Part shown: piece after piece, positions 5,122-9,753 of the stretch | Numbering within the stretch: the stretch's first letter is position 1 | How the letters are laid out: each line of letters starts with the position of its first letter | NCBI GenBank assembly: GCA_012513125.1 | Contig: JAAZCS010000178.1 | Span: 1 to 9,753 of the forward strand | DNA length: 9,753 nt | Direction of reading: 5' to 3' | Source: Treponema sp. | GTDB lineage: Bacteria; Spirochaetota; Spirochaetia; Treponematales; Treponemataceae | Notes under the pieces: generated by a model | What the model saw: only the letters and a program-made list of their open reading frames with translations | The model's database searches: none | What the model was told of the DNA's origin: nothing | Position numbers and translations under genes: made by a program

Positions 5122-6894
5122 ATGTCACCAATTGGAAAGCATCATAAAGAAGATGCACAGGATGATAATATTCATCTTGAAGAAAATCAAAGTCAACTTG
5201 ATTTTAACACTAATTCTGAAAGTGAAAATAATTCAGGAAACGATTCAGAAAATGATTCTTATGCGAATGACGATGGGGTAAAAGAAGAAGCCACTAATCA
5301 ACCTGCTTTAGAAACAGAAAAGCTTGATAATGTTGCTACTACAGAGCAAGCTCATGTTGTAATTAGAAGAAAAAAGATAGTAAAAACAGATAAAAATAAA
5401 TCAGAAGAAAGTTCAGCTTCTTCTGAAAATGAAGAAAAACCATTTTATAAGAAAAACAATCAGTCAAATTCTGCTAAATTTAAGAAAAATCAAAATAATA
5501 AACGAACTTTTGGAAGAAATAATTATTCCACACCAAATTATCCAAGTCCAACAAATGAAATCTCAGAAAATGTTATGGTTTCTGATTCAAGTGAAGATAA
5601 TGAATCAAAGCCAAGATTACTGATAAATGATTTAACACTAAAAAGTATGCCTGAATTAAGGGATCTTGCGATTCAGTATGGCTTTAACGCTGATGATTTG
5701 GCACCAATGAAGAAGCAAGATTTAATTTTTGTAATTCTGAAATCACATACAGAACATGGTGGAATTATTTTTGCTTCTGGAGCTTTGGAAATTCTTCCTG
5801 ATGGTTATGGATTCTTGCGTTCTCCTCAAAATAGCTATTTGCCAGGACCTGATGATATCTATATTTCACCAAGCCAAATACGTCTTTTTAATTTGAAAAC
5901 TGGAGATACTGTTTATGGACAAACTCGATCTCCAAAAGAGGGTGAGCGGTTTTTTGCATTATTGAGAATAGAATCAGTGAATTTTGATGAACCAAGAGTT
6001 GCACAAACTAGAATTCCTTTTGAAAATCTTACACCTTTATATCCCGATCATAAATTGCGTTTGGAAACTGTTTCAACAGAATTGTCAACTCGAATTGTTG
6101 ATTTATTTAGCCCAATCGGAAAAGGTCAACGTTTATTAATAGTTGCTCCTCCTAAAGCTGGTAAAACAATATTAATGCAGAAAATTGCAAATGCTATTAC
6201 TACAAATCATCCTGAAGTTTATTTGATAGTTCTATTGATTGATGAGCGTCCTGAGGAAGTTACAGAAATGGAACGTTCAATAAAAGCAGAAGTTATTTCA
6301 TCAACTTTTGATGAACAGGCTACAAGACATGTTCAAGTTGCTGAAATGGTTCTTGAAAAAGCAAAACGTCTTGTTGAGCATAAAAGAGATGTTGTGATTT
6401 TCTTGGATTCTATAACAAGATTGGCACGTGCGTATAATCAGACTGTTCCAACTTCTGGAAAAGTTTTATCTGGTGGTGTTGATTCCAATGCACTACATAA
6501 ACCAAAGAGATTTTTTGGAGCAGCAAGAAATGTAGAAGAGGGTGGTTCTCTAACAATAATTTCAACTGCACTTATAGAAACTGGCAGTAGAATGGATGAA
6601 GTTATTTTTGAAGAGTTTAAAGGAACTGGAAACAGCGAAATTGATTTGGACAGAAAGCTTGCTGAAAGAAGATTATTCCCTGCTATTAATATAAAAAAAT
6701 CTGGAACACGAAAAGAAGAATTGTTGTTAAATGAAAATGAACTTCAGAAAATATGGATTTTAAGAAAAGTATTGAATCCTATGGAAGATACTGAAATAAC
6801 AGAGTTGATTCTTGATAGAATGAAGAAGAGTAAGACAAATGACGCTTTTCTTGCTAGTATGAATGCTGGTTCAGCTGCAATAGATGGTGTGTAA
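5122..6894 (+). CDS. rho: Transcription termination factor Rho, with long N-terminal extension
   Basis: A 590-residue hexameric RNA helicase that ends transcription at C-rich unstructured RNA; E. coli Rho has 419. Residues 1-165 are an extra low-complexity region: acidic and Asn/Ser-rich to about 70 (with SENNS-like repeats at 34-46), then Lys/Asn-rich to about 140. The Rho N-terminal helical domain follows at about 168-208. A cold-shock-type RNA-binding domain is at 214-290 with DGYGFLRS at 227-234. The ATPase has Walker A APPKAGKT (342-349), [10 protein letters not shown] (374-383), Walker B VVIFLDS (424-430), the Q-loop region [19 protein letters not shown] (448-466) and R-loop FKGTGNSE (499-506). 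All catalytic motifs are intact. ATG 5122 is the first start after an in-frame TAA (5113-5115), with only a weak GGA site 9 nt upstream. The gene probably has its own promoter and a leader of roughly 60-120 nt. Confidence 0.97.
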   Translation: MSPIGKHHKEDAQDDNIHLEENQSQLDFNTNSESENNSGNDSENDSYANDDGVKEEATNQPALETEKLDNVATTEQAHVVIRRKKIVKTDKNKSEESSASSENEEKPFYKKNNQSNSAKFKKNQNNKRTFGRNNYSTPNYPSPTNEISENVMVSDSSEDNESKPRLLINDLTLKSMPELRDLAIQYGFNADDLAPMKKQDLIFVILKSHTEHGGIIFASGALEILPDGYGFLRSPQNSYLPGPDDIYISPSQIRLFNLKTGDTVYGQTRSPKEGERFFALLRIESVNFDEPRVAQTRIPFENLTPLYPDHKLRLETVSTELSTRIVDLFSPIGKGQRLLIVAPPKAGKTILMQKIANAITTNHPEVYLIVLLIDERPEEVTEMERSIKAEVISSTFDEQATRHVQVAEMVLEKAKRLVEHKRDVVIFLDSITRLARAYNQTVPTSGKVLSGGVDSNALHKPKRFFGAARNVEEGGSLTIISTALIETGSRMDEVIFEEFKGTGNSEIDLDRKLAERRLFPAINIKKSGTRKEELLLNENELQKIWILRKVLNPMEDTEITELILDRMKKSKTNDAFLASMNAGSAAIDGV

Positions 6895-6902
6895 AATACA
6901 AC

Positions 6903-6931
6903 TTGATTAATAATTAATATTATTTTATAAT
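6903..6931 (+). promoter_or_regulatory. Sigma-70-type promoter of rpmE
   Basis: TTGATT (6903-6908, 4 of 6), a 17-bp spacer and a perfect TATAAT (6926-6931) predict a start near 6938, about 80 nt before the rpmE ATG. It begins 9 nt after the rho stop codon, so rpmE can be expressed independently of rho. Confidence 0.65.
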
Positions 6932-6937
6932 CTATAA

Positions 6938-7017
6938 ACTTATAAATCAAAATTGCATGTTGTTATAGCGATATGAGTATTCTCCGCGTTATAGGGCAAG
7001 TGCAGTGGGAGTAAAAA
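6938..7017 (+). promoter_or_regulatory. rpmE 5' leader with possible structure (candidate L31 autoregulatory leader)
   Basis: The 80-nt leader is much less AT-rich near its 3' end than neighbouring intergenic DNA. A small hairpin is possible: GCG (6968-6970) with CGC (6985-6987), and GAG (6975-6977) with CTC (6982-6984), loop TATT. ATTGCA (6952-6957) can pair with TGCAGT (7001-7006), closing the region just before the Shine-Dalgarno GGGAG (7007-7011). GTTATAG occurs twice, at 6962 and 6988. Structured L31 leaders that mediate feedback are known in other bacteria; that this is one is inference. Confidence 0.4.
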
Positions 7018-7227
7018 ATGAAAAAAGGAATTCATCCTAACTACAAACTTACAAAAATTACTTGTATTTGTGGAAATGTTATTGAAACACGTTCAACAGC
7101 AGAAAATATTCATGTTGAAATTTGTTCAGCTTGTCACCCTTTCTATACTGGTAAACAGAAATTGGTTGATACTGCAGGACGTATTGAAAGGTTCAATAAA
7201 CGTTACGGTTTAAAATCAGAGAACTAG
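7018..7227 (+). CDS. rpmE: 50S ribosomal protein L31, zinc-binding (C+) form
   Basis: A 69-residue protein beginning [10 protein letters not shown], the standard L31 opening. Cys16, Cys18, Cys36 and Cys39 give the CxC plus CxxC set of the zinc-binding form, and the following [20 protein letters not shown] stretch is the family's conserved core. L31 sits in the central protuberance and bridges the two subunits. As a C+ paralogue it would hold zinc; many bacteria replace it with a cysteine-free form under zinc limitation, and none is in this window. The start is fixed by GGGAG 6 nt before the ATG and by an in-frame TAA at 7012-7014. It follows rho, an arrangement I also recall from T. pallidum, but has its own promoter and a strong terminator just downstream. 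Confidence 0.97.
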   Translation: MKKGIHPNYKLTKITCICGNVIETRSTAENIHVEICSACHPFYTGKQKLVDTAGRIERFNKRYGLKSEN

Positions 7228-7241
7228 TTTTAATAAATAAC

Positions 7242-7278
7242 AAAAAAAATCTTTCCTTTTAAAGGAAAGATTTTTTTT
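7242..7278. terminator. Bidirectional intrinsic terminator between rpmE and the methyltransferase gene
   Basis: A perfect inverted repeat: bases 7242-7259 (A8 then TCTTTCCTTT) are the complement of 7261-7278, with a single centre base. The stem core CTTTCC/GGAAAG is flanked by eight A's and eight T's, so a U-tract follows in both directions. It serves rpmE on the plus strand and the convergent methyltransferase gene on the minus strand, whose stop lies 6 nt away. Confidence 0.95.
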
Positions 7279-7284
7279 GTTGCC

Positions 7285-8394
7285 TTATTCTTTTTGTAAT
7301 GAAATTTTATAACATTTATGGCATTTTGTATTTTCAAAATCCTTTGGAATTGATTCTGTTGTTATATCGCTAATTGAAATGTTAACAGATTCTTTGTTTT
7401 GTGATGGAATAAGATCTTGGTTAAAATTTAGTCTCGTGCTATTTGTAGAAAAATATAACACTCCACCAGGTGCTAATAAGTTTATACAATCAGTTACTAA
7501 GTCTGGCCATTGTCTGTTTATATCTAGAACATTCTGAGAGGATTTACTATTGGAAAAAGTTGGAGGATCTAAAATGATAATGTCATATTTTTCTTTATTT
7601 TCAGATTCAAGTTTTGTATGTAAAAACTCAATAACATCCTGTTTTGTAAAGACATATTTCTTTTTATCAGTAAAAGAATTCAATTCCATATTGCTTTTCG
7701 CCCAAGATAAATAAGTGTTGGATAAATCTACAGATTCAACATAACTTGCGTTTCCTTGTGCGGCATATACTGAAAAACTTCCTGTGTAGCAAAATAAATT
7801 TAGTACTGATTTTTTTGATGAGGTATCTCTTATAAGCGAACGAAGTGGTCTGTGGTCAAAGAACAAACCTGTATCTAAATATGTTGTTAAATCAAGATAG
7901 AATAATTGCCCTTGTTCCTGAATAATTTTCTTTTGAGTAGTAGAAGTATCATTTTTTTCATATTGATTTAATCCCTTCTGATGTTTTCTTTGCTTTTTGA
8001 TGATTTTATCTTTACTGATGTTCAACACTTCACTAACGGCGGACGCCATTGAATCAAGCCAAATTTCTTCTTCTGCTTCATCTTTTTCATATGGTCTTTC
8101 ATATAAATATAAAACAGCATACCTGCGTTCTTTGATTTCATTTTCAATAAAAGGATCGTTCTCTGATAATCGTGAATTTTGTTCACTCATAAATCGAGCT
8201 GATTCAATTGTCGTTGAAATATCTTCTGGTAAAAACTCGTAAATGTCTAATGACAAAGGAATTTCTGGAATATTTCTGTCATACAAACGATAAGCGGAGA
8301 TTCGATTTTTCCTTGCCCATTTTCTAAGTTCTTTGTATTTTTTTCTAATAATATTCTGAAAAATTGTTGTTTGATATTCTAATTTATTGTCCAT
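7285..8394 (-). CDS. rlmK: RlmK-like 23S rRNA (guanine) methyltransferase, SAM-dependent
   Basis: A 369-residue class I SAM methyltransferase. Stretches match, from memory, the C-terminal RlmK half of E. coli RlmKL, which makes m7G2069 in 23S rRNA: YRLYDRNIPE at 35-44, KHQKGLNQYEK at 137-147, LDLTTYLDTGLFFDHRPLR at 167-185, motif I NLFCYTGSFSVYAA at 199-212, VDLSNTYLSWAKSNMELN at 222-239 and motif IV DPPTFSNS at 276-283. In E. coli this domain is fused to RlmL; here it stands alone. About 36 mostly polar and acidic residues at 53-90 seem inserted relative to the E. coli sequence. The exact target base is inferred; a related COG1092-type enzyme such as RlmI is the alternative. ATG 8394 is the first start after an in-frame TGA (8412-8410). 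No Shine-Dalgarno sequence or clear promoter is visible upstream, which is unusual in this window. Confidence 0.82.
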   Translation of the reverse strand: MDNKLEYQTTIFQNIIRKKYKELRKWARKNRISAYRLYDRNIPEIPLSLDIYEFLPEDISTTIESARFMSEQNSRLSENDPFIENEIKERRYAVLYLYERPYEKDEAEEEIWLDSMASAVSEVLNISKDKIIKKQRKHQKGLNQYEKNDTSTTQKKIIQEQGQLFYLDLTTYLDTGLFFDHRPLRSLIRDTSSKKSVLNLFCYTGSFSVYAAQGNASYVESVDLSNTYLSWAKSNMELNSFTDKKKYVFTKQDVIEFLHTKLESENKEKYDIIILDPPTFSNSKSSQNVLDINRQWPDLVTDCINLLAPGGVLYFSTNSTRLNFNQDLIPSQNKESVNISISDITTESIPKDFENTKCHKCYKISLQKE

Positions 8395-8437
8395 AATGTA
8401 AGAAATATATCATAAAGTTTATTAATTAAATAGTGCA

Positions 8438-8496
8438 TTGCTTATATTGAAGAAAAAGTATATATTTTAAAGGTATATTTAAACGATAGTAGTATT
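8438..8496 (+). promoter_or_regulatory. Promoter/leader region of the DEAD-box helicase gene
   Basis: The 136-nt divergent gap at 8395-8530 holds two -10-like boxes, TATATT at 8461-8466 and at 8474-8479. TTGCTT (8438-8443) lies 17 bp before the first but matches the -35 consensus at only three positions. GG plus TATATT plus T plus AAACGATAGT (8472-8490) closely resembles GG-TAATAT-AAACGATAGT at the rpsT promoter (2157-2174). I see no RNA gene or small ORF here. Confidence 0.35.
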
Positions 8497-8530
8497 GATT
8501 TCAAATTTATTGATATAAAAAGTGGGAAAA

Positions 8531-9753
8531 ATGAATTTTTTAGATTTAAACTTAAATGAAAAACTTCTTAAGGGAATTGAGAAGGCAGGTTACGTAGTTT
8601 GTACACCTGTTCAAGAAAAGGTATTGCAATCTTCCTATAATGGTAGTGATTTGTACGTGCAATCTCAAACAGGAACTGGAAAAACAGCCGCATATTTAAT
8701 TGCAGTTATACAAGAGATATTAGGTAAAGTTGGAAATAATGATAAACAGGTTCTTATTTTAGTTCCGACTAGGGAATTAGCTGTTCAGGTAGAAGAGGAA
8801 GCTAAGGTATTAGTTGGTGATTCAGGATTAAAAATACTGAGTGTTTATGGTGGTGTTGGTTATGATAATCAGATATCAAAAATAAAGAATGGAACAAATA
8901 TTATCATTGGAACTCCTGGACGTATAATTGATTTGAATGAAGGTGGAAATCTTTCATTAAAGAATTGCTATTTTACTGTGATTGATGAAGCGGATAGAAT
9001 GTTTGATATGGGTTTCTATCTTGATTTACGAAAGATTTTAAAGGAATTGCCAGAAACAGATAATCGTCAGACTATGCTTTTTAGTGCAACTCTTAATTCA
9101 TATGTGAAGAATCTTGCTTGGGAATATACAAGGGAACCTATTGAAATTACAATTGATGCTGAAAATATAACAGTAAATGAAATTGATCAGGAATTGATTC
9201 ATATTTCTAGTAATGAAAAAATGAGACTTTTAGTTGGAATCCTAAAAAAGGAAAGTCCATCTAGTTGTATCATTTTCTGTAATACAAAAAGAATGTGTGA
9301 AGTTGTCGCTAAAAGATTGGAAATTAATGAAATTAAATGTGATTTTTTAATTGGCGATTTACCACAGCAAAAAAGATTGGCAATTTTAAAGAAAGTAAAG
9401 AATGGTGAAATAAAGATTCTTGTGGCTACAGATGTTGCTGCGAGGGGAATTGATATTGATGATTTGGCAATGGTAATCAACTATGATTTACCAATAGAAG
9501 CGGAAAATTATATTCATCGTATTGGACGTACAGCAAGAGCTGGAAAAAGTGGAAAAGCGTATACATTTTGTTCTGAACAAGATGTTTATAGTCTGCCTGC
9601 AATAGAGCGATATGTTGAAATGTCAATTCCGTCAAAAGTTGCAATTGATGATGATTTGTTGGAAGATAAAAGTGCTAATGTTTATATAAAAACTGAAAAT
9701 TGGCATGATGATTATGATGATAATCATGGTGGATATCGAAAGAATAATAAGAA
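8531..9753 (+). CDS. DEAD-box ATP-dependent RNA helicase (3' end outside window)
   Basis: The frame is open from ATG 8531 to the window edge, giving 407 residues and no stop. All core motifs are present: Q-motif glutamine 28 (TPVQ), motif I SQTGTGKT (45-52), Ia PTRELA (79-84), Ib TPGR (128-131), II DEAD (152-155), III SAT (185-187), V ATDVAARGIDID (299-310) and VI HRIGRTARAG (329-338). Such helicases remodel RNA in ribosome assembly, mRNA decay and cold adaptation. After about residue 390 the sequence becomes Asp/His/Gly/Asn/Lys-rich, probably the start of a variable RNA-binding tail cut off by the window. GGG (8524-8526) lies 4 nt before the ATG, and an in-frame TAA is at 8516-8518. A GTG at 8522 is the only alternative start. 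RhlB, RhlE or CsdA type cannot be decided without the tail. Confidence 0.95.
   Translation, partial: MNFLDLNLNEKLLKGIEKAGYVVCTPVQEKVLQSSYNGSDLYVQSQTGTGKTAAYLIAVIQEILGKVGNNDKQVLILVPTRELAVQVEEEAKVLVGDSGLKILSVYGGVGYDNQISKIKNGTNIIIGTPGRIIDLNEGGNLSLKNCYFTVIDEADRMFDMGFYLDLRKILKELPETDNRQTMLFSATLNSYVKNLAWEYTREPIEITIDAENITVNEIDQELIHISSNEKMRLLVGILKKESPSSCIIFCNTKRMCEVVAKRLEINEIKCDFLIGDLPQQKRLAILKKVKNGEIKILVATDVAARGIDIDDLAMVINYDLPIEAENYIHRIGRTARAGKSGKAYTFCSEQDVYSLPAIERYVEMSIPSKVAIDDDLLEDKSANVYIKTENWHDDYDDNHGGYRKNNK

Noticed and set aside
5224..5260. Short tandem-like repeat in the rho 5' region (SEN/NDS codons)
   Set aside because: It is a degenerate low-complexity coding repeat within the disordered extension of Rho, not a CRISPR or mobile-element repeat.
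6909..6926. Possible rho terminator: AATAAT paired with ATTATT, then T's
   Set aside because: The stem is six A-U pairs only and would be very unstable. The same bases form the spacer and -10 region of the rpmE promoter, which explains them better.
8395..8470. Minus-strand promoter for the methyltransferase gene
   Set aside because: TATGAT at 8414-8409 resembles a -10 box, but nothing matching a -35 lies at the right distance. In DNA this AT-rich I do not call it.
9199..9480. Minus-strand open frame inside the DEAD-box helicase gene
   Set aside because: It is antisense to the conserved helicase motifs V and VI, a typical mirror frame in AT-rich coding DNA.

Overview
The window is a strongly AT-rich bacterial chromosome segment that carries housekeeping genes almost end to end. 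Its gene content and order point to a spirochaete of the genus Treponema: rpsT, HU, lnt, bactofilin, rho and rpmE in this order resembles the T. pallidum order as I remember it. I have not run any database search. The very low GC and the A/T-rich leaders suggest a host-associated, gut or oral Treponema rather than T. pallidum itself, which is much richer in GC.

Layout, left to right. (1) The C-terminal half of a DinG/XPD-family helicase enters from the left edge. It is followed by plsC, which has its own near-consensus promoter overlapping the helicase stop codon. (2) A bidirectional terminator separates plsC from a convergent small gene for a 77-residue zinc-ribbon protein of unknown function. 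(3) A divergent intergenic region holds back-to-back promoters and a perfect 12-bp inverted repeat, then rpsT with a UUG start. (4) A strong terminator follows rpsT. Immediately after it comes an HU, lnt and bactofilin run in which each gene overlaps the next. (5) An A/T-rich intergenic region with promoter candidates precedes rho, whose product has a disordered N-terminal extension of about 165 residues. (6) rpmE (L31, zinc-binding form) has its own promoter and an approximately 80-nt leader. (7) A perfect inverted-repeat terminator is shared by rpmE and the convergent gene for an RlmK-like 23S rRNA methyltransferase. (8) A DEAD-box RNA helicase gene, divergent from the methyltransferase, runs off the right edge.

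Functionally the window groups ribosome parts and ribosome/RNA maintenance (S20, L31, the methyltransferase, the DEAD-box helicase, Rho), membrane lipid and lipoprotein assembly (PlsC, Lnt), nucleoid and DNA maintenance (HU, the DinG-like helicase) and cell shape (bactofilin). I see no tRNA or rRNA, insertion sequence, phage gene, CRISPR array or defence system, and no new multi-gene system. The points worth a second look are local: the inverted repeat between two divergent promoters, a terminator butted against the HU start, the rpsT initiation site, the rpmE leader, the Rho extension and the unassigned zinc-ribbon protein.
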